Positions 17,923-25,372 of a stretch of 64,000 nt of DNA are shown here, one piece after another. The notes beneath the pieces were generated by a model. It made no database searches, was not told the DNA's origin, and was given only the letters and a program-made list of their open reading frames with translations. Numbering within the stretch: position 1 is the first letter of the stretch; the number at the start of each line of letters is the position of its first letter. Position numbers and translations under genes: made by a program. The DNA is from Bacteroidota bacterium (lineage in GTDB: Bacteria; Bacteroidota; Bacteroidia; Chitinophagales; Chitinophagaceae), in contig JAFEAJ010000008.1 in NCBI GenBank assembly GCA_018266455.1, positions 1 through 64,000 of the forward strand, given 5' to 3'.

Positions 17923-18123
17923 TTAAACAGAAAAACTTTCACCGCAGGCGCAGGTGCGTGAGGCATTGGGGTTATTGAAGTAAAGCCCCTTTCCGTTCAG
18001 GCCATCGGAAAATTCAAGTGTGGTGTTTACTAAATATAAAAAGCTTTTTAAATCGGTCACCACTTTTATGCCGTTATCTTCAAAAACCTGGTCGTGCGGT
18101 TGTGGCATGCTGTCAAAATCAAG
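17923..18123 (-). pseudogene. 3' remnant of an IscA/SufA-type Fe-S assembly protein gene
   Basis: The minus-strand frame ending at 17923 encodes about 66 residues matching the C-terminal half of HesB/IscA proteins (LDFDSMPQPHDQVFEDNGIK...FLYLVNTTLEFSDGLNGKG...NNPNASRTCACGESFSV). The C-terminal CxCG motif is intact. The N-terminal half, including the GGGCSGL segment with the first conserved cysteine, is missing. Upstream of ~18123 the frame continues into unrelated residues (MPYFAILPQVPWQAHRSL...) with no similarity in any frame I checked by eye. IscA proteins are ~105-110 aa. I therefore read this as a truncated, non-functional copy. Confidence 0.75.
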
Positions 18124-18309
18124 TTTTCGTTCTCCGCAGAGTGTCCTTTCAAGGCTTCTGTGCGCTTGCCAAGGCACCTGCGGGAGGATGGCAAAATAGG
18201 GCACATTCGGGCATTATCGTTATGTTTGGGCAAGCAACGAGGCGCAAGGCTGGGACATGCCCCCCACACTCAGGTAGTTTGTTGTAAAGAATAGTAAAGA
18301 ATGTTACTC

Positions 18310-18433
18310 GGCGCATGGCTGTGCCTGCGCCGCTTTTTTTTGTAGCTTGCAGCTACGATTGAAACGGCAAGCATTTGTAATTAATTCAGACACAGCCTGC
18401 AGTGGAAGAAGGGCGTAGGCACAGCCATACGCC
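18310..18433. repeat. Paired palindromic repeat (REP-like)
   Basis: GGCGCATGGCTGTGCCTGCGCC (18310-18331) and its inverted counterpart at 18412-18433 (GGCGTAGGCACAGCC...) are reverse complements over 22 nt with two mismatches. Each unit is itself a hairpin (GGCGCA...TGCGCC with inner GGC/GCC). A third small palindrome, GTAGCT-TGC-AGCTAC (18342-18356), lies between them. This looks like a repetitive extragenic palindromic cluster. Confidence 0.6.
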
Positions 18434-18636
18434 CAGTGAGTTATAAAGTTCTTGTTTAATAAAAAAACACCCCTCATATTGCGCCCAACATAGTAAGCCA
18501 TTACTTGTTTGTGTCCGCCCTGAGTGCCTATATGCCTTTGTTGATTTTACTCTAATTTAATCCTTTTTGCAATGATATGAGCGTCTCGCTTGTTGTAATA
18601 AGAAACTCAATTATAATTACTGATTTGCCATTCGAC

Positions 18637-18644
18637 TATCTTTG
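18637..18644 (+). promoter_or_regulatory. -7 element immediately before a start codon
   Basis: TATCTTTG matches TAnnTTTG and ends only 4 nt before the ATG at 18649. A transcript from it would be essentially leaderless. I find no clear TTTG at the 19-nt distance. Confidence 0.45.
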
Positions 18645-18648
18645 CAGC

Positions 18649-18996
18649 ATGACTGATGCGGCAAACGATTTACAAACCCGATGGTGGAACCTGGAAGCCA
18701 CGCTGGCAGAACGTTTTGGAAAAAAGCCCGATATGGAAGCCATTTTATTTTTAATCGGGATACAGGAACTCGGCGACATCAGGAATAAGTTTACTAAAGA
18801 ACAGAAACAGGACCTGATGCATATTGCTGTATGTAGTTTGTTTGCTCAAAGCGGTTATTATGAATTAGAAAAGGTGGATGAAGAGGGTTGGCCTCATTTT
18901 AAACAGCTAAAGTCATTGCCAGCCATGACCATGACCGAACAGGAAAATTTCCTGAAAGACCACGTGCTGCTATACTTCGAGCGCATTGATTTTTAA
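18649..18996 (+). CDS. Conserved hypothetical small acidic protein
   Basis: 115 aa. The start at ATG 18649 (MTDAANDLQTRWWNLEATLAERFGKKPDMEAILFLIGIQELG) is preferred over the longer frame from 18577, whose extra residues overlap the promoter element. The sequence is helical, soluble and free of signal or membrane segments (IRNKFTKEQKQDLMHIAVCSLFAQSGYYELEKVDEEGWPHF). I recall similar uncharacterised proteins in Bacteroidota but know no function. Monocistronic, followed 75 nt later by the cyclophilin gene. Confidence 0.75.
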   Translation: MTDAANDLQTRWWNLEATLAERFGKKPDMEAILFLIGIQELGDIRNKFTKEQKQDLMHIAVCSLFAQSGYYELEKVDEEGWPHFKQLKSLPAMTMTEQENFLKDHVLLYFERIDF

Positions 18997-19071
18997 AAGG
19001 GCCTTTCGGTAATAGAAGGATGATGAGGGGATCTGATAATATTTCACATAAACTTTCAGGCAATACAGGAT

Positions 19072-19764
19072 ATGCGCAAAACTTCCATCCCAATTTTTTT
19101 TCTTTTCATGCTGATGTATTCTTGTAACCCGAAATTAGCAGGCGGGCTACGAAAAAATGATCTTGGAAAAGATGTGGAAATAATAACTGATAAAGGAACA
19201 ATGATCATCCATTTGTCTGACTCTGCCCCGCTTCACCGTAACAATTTTTTGAAACTGGTTAAACAAGGGTATTATGACAGCATGTTGTTTCACCGAGTAA
19301 TAAAAAATTTTATGATACAAAGTGGCGACCCCAACAGCAAGCATGCTGCCCCAGGTGAGCTATTAGGGGATGGTGGGCCAGCCTACACCATACCTGCCGA
19401 GTTCAGTGAAAGTTTATTTCATCACAAAGGTGTCATTGCTGCTGCAAGAGAAGGAGATGATGTGAACCCTAAAAAGGCCAGTAGCGGGAGCCAGTTTTAT
19501 ATTGTTGAGGGCAAAAAATTCACAGAAGAAACATTTGAAAAAGCAGCACAAAGAGCAGGCAGGAAAATCACGCCAGAGCAAAAAGAAGTATATATGGCCC
19601 GGGGCGGCACGCCCCACCTGGATGGGAATTATACCGTTTTTGGGGAAATTGTCCAAGGGCTTGATGTTATCGACTCCATCGCCTGGGTTAAAACAGATGG
19701 CAACGACAGGCCTGTTAATGACGTGCATATCATAAAAGCGAAGCTGATAAAAAGGAACAAATAA
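19072..19764 (+). CDS. Cyclophilin-type peptidyl-prolyl isomerase lipoprotein
   Basis: 230 aa. A lipoprotein signal precedes the lipobox LMYSC (Cys18), so it is probably anchored in a membrane facing the periplasm. The cyclophilin domain covers ~35-225: GTMIIHLSDSAPLHRNNFLKLVKQGYYDSMLFHRVIKNFMIQSGDP, then SSGSQFYIVEGKKF and GNYTVFGEIVQGLDVIDSI. It contains a ~20-residue insertion (EETFEKAAQRAGRKITPEQKEVY) between the core strands. It would catalyse proline isomerisation during envelope protein folding. Confidence 0.93.
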   Translation: MRKTSIPIFFLFMLMYSCNPKLAGGLRKNDLGKDVEIITDKGTMIIHLSDSAPLHRNNFLKLVKQGYYDSMLFHRVIKNFMIQSGDPNSKHAAPGELLGDGGPAYTIPAEFSESLFHHKGVIAAAREGDDVNPKKASSGSQFYIVEGKKFTEETFEKAAQRAGRKITPEQKEVYMARGGTPHLDGNYTVFGEIVQGLDVIDSIAWVKTDGNDRPVNDVHIIKAKLIKRNK

Positions 19765-19825
19765 ATCTTTCACATCGCTAAATATCTAATGCCTTTTTGT
19801 AATCTTTGCAACAAAATTTTTTATT

Positions 19826-20206
19826 ATGAATTTTCCCGGAAACCTGCGTTATACGAAAGATCATGAATGGTTAAAAATAGAAAGCGGCGATATTGCCACA
19901 ATAGGCATTACTGATTTTGCCCAGAATGAACTTGGCGATATCGTTTATGTGGAAATTGAAACCATCGGGCAATCCTTGTCTGCCGAATCTGTATTCGGTA
20001 CTGTAGAAGCAGTGAAAACAGTTTCCGATTTATACCTCCCCGTTGATGCCACTATTATTGAATTGAACCCGGCTCTTGCAAATTCGCCTGAGCTGGTCAA
20101 TTCCGACCCCTATGGTAAGGGCTGGATGGTAAAAATCAAATTAAGCAATCCGTCAGATGTTGAAAAGCTAATGGATGCGGCAGCCTACCAGGCTACCGTA
20201 AGCTGA
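19826..20206 (+). CDS. gcvH: Glycine cleavage system H protein
   Basis: 126 aa, the usual size. The lipoyl carrier shuttles the aminomethyl group between the P, T and L proteins of the glycine cleavage system in the cytosol. The lipoylated lysine is Lys64 in ESVFGTVEAVKTVSDLYLP, preceded by GITDFAQNELGDIVYVE. The C-terminus carries NSDPYGKGWMVKIKLS. It is followed by a VanZ-like gene after 214 nt, a neighbour pairing I recall as common in Bacteroidota. Confidence 0.97.
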   Translation: MNFPGNLRYTKDHEWLKIESGDIATIGITDFAQNELGDIVYVEIETIGQSLSAESVFGTVEAVKTVSDLYLPVDATIIELNPALANSPELVNSDPYGKGWMVKIKLSNPSDVEKLMDAAAYQATVS

Positions 20207-20420
20207 TCAGCAAAAAGATAAATAAGTTTTAGAGGCCAACACAAGCAAAAACTTAAACCAGGGAGAGACCGGGGTTCGAGTTGGCATATCGTAACTGTTC
20301 GGCGCAAGCACATAGTTAGGGAAGGAATAATGCATCGGCTGCGCCCACCTGCTTCTTTGGAGAAGCTTCCAGAATCTTCATTCATTAAAAAAAATTGGCG
20401 GCAGTTTAGTTTCTTTCCAC

Positions 20421-20834
20421 ATGGGCCTTTTAACACACATACGAGCATTGTTAAACAAAATATATGTGCCGGTTTTATGGACATTAGTGGTCATTACCCT
20501 GCTTTGTCTGCCAGGCACGGTGCTCCCGGAAGAACAGGGTTTTAGCATCCCCTACTTTGATAAGTTCATTCATACAACCCTTTTCGGGGGGCTTGTGTTT
20601 TTTTGGTGCCTCTATTTAAGTTCAAAAACATACTCATTAAAGAAAAAATTGCTCCTGTTTTTTATATTTTTTCTCGCTTCCAGCATGCTTGGGATAGGGC
20701 TTGAATTTGTACAGAAATGCTGCATACCGCTACGCGATTTTTCAAAGGGGGATATCATTGCCGATCTGATTGGGGCAGGTTTTGGTTATGGCCTCAGCAA
20801 TTATTTGTTTATTGAAGAAAACATCGCCCACTGA
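20421..20834 (+). CDS. VanZ-like membrane protein
   Basis: 137 aa with four transmembrane helices: YVPVLWTLVVITLLCLPG, FIHTTLFGGLVFFWCLYL, LLLFFIFFLASSMLGIGLEFVQ and GDIIADLIGAGFGYGLSNYLF. The family features are FDKFIH, GIGLEFVQ and the acidic DxxAD motif in FSKGDIIADLIGAG. Some VanZ proteins give teicoplanin resistance; stand-alone homologues like this have no settled role. The 20207-20420 gap upstream holds nothing I recognise. Confidence 0.8.
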   Translation: MGLLTHIRALLNKIYVPVLWTLVVITLLCLPGTVLPEEQGFSIPYFDKFIHTTLFGGLVFFWCLYLSSKTYSLKKKLLLFFIFFLASSMLGIGLEFVQKCCIPLRDFSKGDIIADLIGAGFGYGLSNYLFIEENIAH

Positions 20835-21012
20835 GCAAGCATGCCATCCTGTGTTCCCAATTTTCAAATCTTTAGCTCAATTTGAAATTGCAAGCCTAAA
20901 TTCAAAGGTTTGCAAAACATTAAAAATCCATTGTGGAATTATTGATTGCATTGTCAAAATGTATTTTATTGACAAAAACCGGTAAAATTTGAGCGTTTGC
21001 TCCAAAAATTAA

Positions 21013-21077
21013 GCCCCTGTGGAAACAGGGGCCGTAACCAAAACTAACTGCTTATGAGAAAATTGACTGCTTTGTGA
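21013..21077 (+). promoter_or_regulatory. Hairpin plus micro-ORF leader-like element
   Basis: GCCCCTGT (21013-21020), loop GGAA, ACAGGGGC (21025-21032): an 8-bp stem with a GNRA tetraloop. After CGTAACCAAAACTAACTGCTT comes an ATG at 21054 with seven codons (MRKLTAL) and a stop at 21077. The start resembles the first residues of many TonB-receptor signal peptides. No receptor gene follows, so it may be an orphan leader, an sRNA or the decayed 5' end of a receptor operon. Confidence 0.4.
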
Positions 21078-21208
21078 GAGTCAATAGAAAAGACTAATTG
21101 TATTAACGCAAAACAGATGCCAATAGTATGAACGCCTGTTAATAAACGTTTAAAAGAGCTTCATTTTTAATTGCTGTACAAATATACGATGTAAAATTAT
21201 TAAACGCG

Positions 21209-21236
21209 CCCCCCTTTTGGGGGGTATAACAATTTT
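21209..21236 (+). terminator. Possible intrinsic terminator
   Basis: CCCCCC (21209-21214), TTTT, GGGGGG (21219-21224), followed by TATAACAATTTTTT. If the upstream leader-like element is transcribed, this would end it about 200 nt later. The T-rich tail is displaced, so support is moderate. Confidence 0.45.
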
Positions 21237-21375
21237 TTAGCAATGCTCAAAGATCTTATATTAATATAAAGACGATAGAGAAAAGAAAAAGTTTACCCGG
21301 GTATCGTTAAAAAAATCAAAAACCACTATTCTGAACAATGCAATGGTTTAGGGCCAGGCCATCTCAGCAAAACAA

Positions 21376-21870
21376 TCATACGTTGCCAAACAAGCCTTTT
21401 AATTTGTCCATAATGCCCCCGGCAGCGCCTTGGTTAAGGGTTCCAAGCAGTCCCTGAAGCCCGCCCTGTTGGCCACTGGCAAGATGGCTTAATATGCCTT
21501 CTATGTTAAAGCTGCTGTCATTGGGATCATTTGTTTTGTGCACAAGATTTTGAATAACATTTGGGATAAGGCCACCGGCGATTCCGGTTGCCTGGCTTTG
21601 GCCAAGCCCGAATTTGTCCATTAAAGTTTGAACAAAGTTGCCAGAGATATTTTGGACTGCAGGATGGGATGCCACATTGCTCCCCTGGCTTTGCAACAAG
21701 CTAAGCACATCCTGGATTTTCCCTTGCGAAACCATATCTTTCAGGCCGCTTACAATGGAATTGCCAGCTTCTGCTACAGCAGCTTCGTTCTGGTTATTTG
21801 GTATTGCAGGATTGTTGATAATGGCTTCTCCGGCATGTTGCTTAATAAGATCAATAAGATTGTCTAACAT
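21376..21870 (-). CDS. DUF937/YidB-like protein
   Basis: 164 aa soluble protein rich in Gly, Gln and Asn with repeated helical units (MLDNLIDLIKQHAGEAIINNPAIP, SIVSGLKDMVSQGKIQDVLSLLQSQGSNVASHP, VQTLMDKFGLGQSQATGIAGGLIPNVIQNLVHK, GILSHLASGQQGGLQGLLGTLNQGAAGGIMDKLKGLFG). This pattern fits the DUF937 family. No signal peptide or catalytic motif is visible. Function unknown. Confidence 0.65.
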   Translation of the reverse strand: MLDNLIDLIKQHAGEAIINNPAIPNNQNEAAVAEAGNSIVSGLKDMVSQGKIQDVLSLLQSQGSNVASHPAVQNISGNFVQTLMDKFGLGQSQATGIAGGLIPNVIQNLVHKTNDPNDSSFNIEGILSHLASGQQGGLQGLLGTLNQGAAGGIMDKLKGLFGNV

Positions 21871-22020
21871 AATAAAAATTTTTTGGCAATGTACGACTTA
21901 CTGTTGTTGTGGCTGAAAAAAAAGCGGGTTTTGGTTTTTCCTCTATGAAAACGGCAAGTGCCTAAAAACATGTTCAAGCATTTATAGGCCTTCCTTTTTG
22001 ACAAAACAGCTCATCCTTCA

Positions 22021-23085
22021 TTAATTCTGCCTTGCCATTTTCTCAGCATTTTCTGCAAACTGCAGTGCATCTATAAACTCCTGGATATTGCCGTTCAATA
22101 CCTCATCCAGGTTATAAACAGTCAGCCCGATCCGATGGTCAGTAACCCTGCCCTGAGGAAAATTATAAGTTCTGATTTTTGCACTCCTGTCGCCTGTGCT
22201 CACCAAACTTTTTCGTTGCCTGGCAATTTCTTCTTCCTGTTTGCGCACCTGTTCTTCATACAATTTTGTACGAAGCATTTGCATTGCTTTTTCACGGTTG
22301 CCCAATTGCGTCCTTTCCGTTTGGCAAACTACTACTGTGCCAGTGGGGATATGGGTCAAAAAAACTTTTGTTTCTACTTTGTTCACGTTCTGCCCACCTG
22401 CGCCGCCGCTTCTCGCTGTTTCCATTTTGACATCGCTTTCTTTTAGCTCCATATCCACTTCTTCGGCTTCAGGCATTACTGCTACTGTTGCTGCGCTGGT
22501 GTGCACACGGCCGCTTTGCTCTGTATCGGGAACACGCTGCACGCGGTGAACACCGCTTTCGAACTTCAGAGTGCCATATACATCATCGCCAACCACCTCT
22601 ACCTGAACCTCTTTATAGCCCCCTACTGTACCTTCGCTCTCACTAAGGACAGCTGTTTTCCATCCCTTCTTCTCACAATATTTGATGTACATGCGAAGCA
22701 GGTCTCCGGCAAACAGGCTGGCTTCATCGCCACCTGTACCTGCACGAACTTCAAGTATTGCATTCTTTTCATCCTGCGGATCCTTGGGTATCAGCAATTG
22801 CCTGATGGCCGCTTCCATTTTTTCTTTCTGATCATCGAGTTGCGGCGCTTCTGCTTTTGCCAGCTCTTTCAGTTCCGCATCTTCGCCATTCAGCGCTTCT
22901 TTGTAAAAGCTAATGTCATCAAGCAGTTTTTTATAATCCTGATGGCTTTTCACAATCTTTTCCAGGCTCCTGTATTCCTTGCTCATAGCAGTAAATTTTC
23001 GATTGTCGTTGACAATCGCAGGGTTGCTCAATGCAACGCTTAACTCATCGAACCTGGCCTTAATGGCTTCCAGCTTATCTAACAT
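22021..23085 (-). CDS. prfA: Peptide chain release factor 1
   Basis: 354 aa, the usual length. It terminates translation at UAA and UAG. The codon-recognition PxT motif is PDT in [16 protein letters not shown] (~186-188). The catalytic GGQ is at 230-232 in [17 protein letters not shown]. Domain 1 helices occupy ~1-110 and the C-terminal [20 protein letters not shown] is typical. The RF1-specific PxT (RF2 has SPF) supports prfA rather than prfB. Confidence 0.97.
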   Translation of the reverse strand: MLDKLEAIKARFDELSVALSNPAIVNDNRKFTAMSKEYRSLEKIVKSHQDYKKLLDDISFYKEALNGEDAELKELAKAEAPQLDDQKEKMEAAIRQLLIPKDPQDEKNAILEVRAGTGGDEASLFAGDLLRMYIKYCEKKGWKTAVLSESEGTVGGYKEVQVEVVGDDVYGTLKFESGVHRVQRVPDTEQSGRVHTSAATVAVMPEAEEVDMELKESDVKMETARSGGAGGQNVNKVETKVFLTHIPTGTVVVCQTERTQLGNREKAMQMLRTKLYEEQVRKQEEEIARQRKSLVSTGDRSAKIRTYNFPQGRVTDHRIGLTVYNLDEVLNGNIQEFIDALQFAENAEKMARQN

Positions 23086-23230
23086 AGTTTAGTTACTTTT
23101 ATGAGCCACCTGATAGTGAATGGCTAATGGCAGCATGCTTGAAAATGGCTACGGTCATTGCGCTCAAATATCAACTATTGTCATTATCCATTATCAAAAG
23201 GCTTGCAAATTTAAATGTTTCAACATTCAA

Positions 23231-24442
23231 ATGGCTTATAGAAAATTTAAAGCTGATTTTTTGTTCACAGGCTTAGAAATGCTTGATCAGGGCCACATAT
23301 TGGTTACTGATGAAAAAGGCATTATCCAGGCGACAATCCCTTTGCAGGAAGCCGGTGAAGACATTGAAAACTTACATGGCATTATTTCCCCCGGTTTTGT
23401 GAACTGCCATTGCCACCTGGAGCTCTCTCACCTGAAAGGATCAATCCCCGAAAAAATCGGCCTGGTTGATTTTTTATTGTCAGTAATCAAGCAAAGAAAT
23501 TCTCCGGCAGATGTTATTCTGCAGGCCATTTCAGAAGGAGAAAGAGAAATGAAAGAAAATGGCATTGTTGCTGTCGGGGACATTTGCAATACAACAAATA
23601 CGCTTGATCAGAAAATCAAGGGAAATTTACAATATCATAACTTTATTGAAACCATGGGCTTTCCTGAAGCCATTGCTGAGCAAAGGTTCCAGGATAGCTA
23701 TGAAATGTTCAGCCACTTCAGTGCCCAATCTTTATTGCCCGCCAGATCCTGTTCCATTGTTCCCCACGCCCCTTATTCAGTTTCAAAGAAATTGTTTGAG
23801 CTGATTGCAAATTTCCCCGGTAACAACCTGCTCACTATCCATAACCAGGAATGCGAAGAAGAAAATATTTTTTTTGAATCGGGAAACGGAGATTTTAAGA
23901 GACTGTACAAATCCCTTGGTATCGACATTTCTTTTTTTAAGCCCTCCGGGAAAAGAAGCCTTGAAAGCTATTTGCCCCATTTTCATAATAGCCAGGCACT
24001 GATTTTAGTGCACAATGTAACGACGAATGCGGAAGACCTGGAAGCCCTTAAAGGCCGGGTGCATGATGACAGAAACCCAACAACACAAACTATAAACTCA
24101 TATTGTTGCCTTTGCCCGAATGCCAATGAATATATTTCCGGTATGCTTCCCGACATTGATTTGCTGATAAAAAACAATTGCAGGATCGTTGTTGGTACAG
24201 ACAGCCTTGCCTCCAATCATCAGCTCAATATTTTGGAAGAATTGAAAACCATCCAAAAAAAGTTCCCGCATATCAAAACAAAAACATTGCTGCAATGGGC
24301 AACTATAAATGGAAGCCATGCTTTGCAGGTTGACAAAACAACCGGGAGCTTTGAAAAAGGGAAAAAACCAGGAGTAGTACTGATTGACAACGTTGATAAT
24401 GGGAAACTAACCTTACGATCTGAAGCAAAAAGGATATTGTAA
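23231..24442 (+). CDS. Amidohydrolase-superfamily deaminase-like protein
   Basis: 403 aa from ATG 23231 (MAYRKFKADFLFTGLEML); the longer frame from 23120 adds 37 residues that overlap the divergent prfA promoter region. The metal-binding HxH lies in SPGFVNCHCHLELSHLKGSI (~58-77). Further ligands are likely in SIVPHAPYSVSKKLF, TIHNQECEEEN (His) and RIVVGTDSLASNHQLNIL (Asp). The C-terminal GSFEKGKKPGVVLIDN closes the amidohydrolase beta-sandwich. It resembles the cyclic deaminases (guanine, S-adenosylhomocysteine, aminofutalosine). I cannot fix the substrate; an aminofutalosine deaminase role is possible. Confidence 0.8.
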   Translation: MAYRKFKADFLFTGLEMLDQGHILVTDEKGIIQATIPLQEAGEDIENLHGIISPGFVNCHCHLELSHLKGSIPEKIGLVDFLLSVIKQRNSPADVILQAISEGEREMKENGIVAVGDICNTTNTLDQKIKGNLQYHNFIETMGFPEAIAEQRFQDSYEMFSHFSAQSLLPARSCSIVPHAPYSVSKKLFELIANFPGNNLLTIHNQECEEENIFFESGNGDFKRLYKSLGIDISFFKPSGKRSLESYLPHFHNSQALILVHNVTTNAEDLEALKGRVHDDRNPTTQTINSYCCLCPNANEYISGMLPDIDLLIKNNCRIVVGTDSLASNHQLNILEELKTIQKKFPHIKTKTLLQWATINGSHALQVDKTTGSFEKGKKPGVVLIDNVDNGKLTLRSEAKRIL

Positions 24443-24515
24443 TAATTTAAAGAAGTGCTGAATAAGCCCCCTGGTCCCTAACTGCCAAAGGGAAATTTCA
24501 GTTCCGGCCCACATC

Positions 24516-25259
24516 TCAGGCAAGCAGTTCCTGCAAAACAGGCAATGACCTCATCTTGCCAAAATCCTGGATATGCAAGGCTAAAAAATCCTGGCAAGCA
24601 TTCAATAACAACTTTCTTGTTTCTTTATTCAGTCCGATTTCATCCAATTCTTCGGGTTGCATGGTTTTTAGCAACTGTGAGGTGGCAAAACTTAGTTTCT
24701 CGTCCAGGTAATAATTATGCATGGGCCTCTCGCTCACAAAAAAGCCTTCCTGCAAATCAAGAATGGCATTCTTTTCAGAATAATTGTCGTCTATCCGCAA
24801 ACCAAAAAAAGAAGCAAGATGCAAAGAAAAATACAAGGGATAATTAGCAAGAATGACACCTGAGCTTTCGTCCATTTTAATAAATGCATCTTCCACAAAG
24901 TAAAACAGCTCACTGTTCGCTTCGGGCTGTTTCAGGCATTTTTGAAAAAGCTCGACCATAAAAAGCGCTACCGAATTCTTTACCACATCAAAAAAAATAC
25001 TTTTGTACACACAACTCCATTTGAATTCTTTTATCCGCTGCAGGTTTTTTAGTTCATTATAATATGCTTCCATTTCAAGAATAGCGGCTGGCTGGAACAG
25101 GTTTGCTTTGCCCATTCTTTTTTTTGATGAGACACGAACCCCATTTACAAGATAGGATTGCCTGCCAAACAACTCAGTATAAATATCAACAATCAAACTG
25201 GTTTCGCCATACTTAACGGTTCGCAGCACAATGCCTTTTGTTTTATGAACAGGAGCCAT
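24516..25259 (-). CDS. recO: DNA repair protein RecO
   Basis: 247 aa. An N-terminal OB fold (HKTKGIVLRTVKYGETSLIVDIYTELFGRQSYLVNGVR) is followed by the helical RecO_C domain (LFMVELFQKCLKQPEANSELFYFVEDAFIKMDES...). RecO loads RecA on SSB-coated gaps with RecR. The typical RecO zinc cysteines are not evident, as in many Bacteroidota homologues. Convergent with the amidohydrolase gene. Confidence 0.92.
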   Translation of the reverse strand: MAPVHKTKGIVLRTVKYGETSLIVDIYTELFGRQSYLVNGVRVSSKKRMGKANLFQPAAILEMEAYYNELKNLQRIKEFKWSCVYKSIFFDVVKNSVALFMVELFQKCLKQPEANSELFYFVEDAFIKMDESSGVILANYPLYFSLHLASFFGLRIDDNYSEKNAILDLQEGFFVSERPMHNYYLDEKLSFATSQLLKTMQPEELDEIGLNKETRKLLLNACQDFLALHIQDFGKMRSLPVLQELLA

Positions 25260-25282
25260 TCCTTACATTAATTTTGTGCAGG

Positions 25283-25313
25283 CAAAGTTAGCAGAAAGCA
25301 AAAAGCGGCTAAA
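25283..25313 (-). promoter_or_regulatory. Probable recO promoter
   Basis: On the minus strand TAACTTTG (25290-25283) matches the -7 consensus, with TTTA (25313-25310) exactly 19 nt upstream. The recO ATG (25259) follows 23 nt downstream of the -7 element. Confidence 0.5.
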
Positions 25314-25372
25314 AAGACGTTTAAATTGGCTTTCTTTGCGGTGCAAATAAATTTATATTCAAGTAAATCATT

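Larger units (their letters stand above)
17540..18648. other. Gene-poor region with repeats and decay
   Basis: About 1.1 kb without an intact gene. From left to right it holds a perfect 8-bp palindrome around 17570-17586 (GGCCTTTG-A-CAAAGGCC). An IS-end-like GGCTGTCTGAG follows at 17590-17600, then an orphan terminator on the plus strand (17770-17790), the 3' remnant of an iscA-type gene on the minus strand (17923-18123), and a large palindromic repeat pair (18310-18433). The listed items look like a scar of repeated insertion or rearrangement. Confidence 0.6.
20835..21375. other. Intergenic region with two hairpins and a micro-ORF
   Basis: 541 nt. It holds a strong hairpin (21013-21032), a 7-codon micro-ORF directly after it (21054-21077), an imperfect direct repeat (ACTGCTTATGAGA / ACTGCTTTGTGAGA) spanning that ORF, and a C6-T4-G6 hairpin (21209-21224). 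No longer gene is supported. Confidence 0.6.

Noticed and set aside
17923..18204. An intact 93-aa IscA protein
   Set aside because: The first ~27 residues are unrelated to the family and the segment with the first conserved cysteine is absent, so I call a remnant.
18018..18501. Short frames on both strands around the palindromic repeats
   Set aside because: They arise from palindromic, GC-rich repeat sequence and have no recognisable domain.
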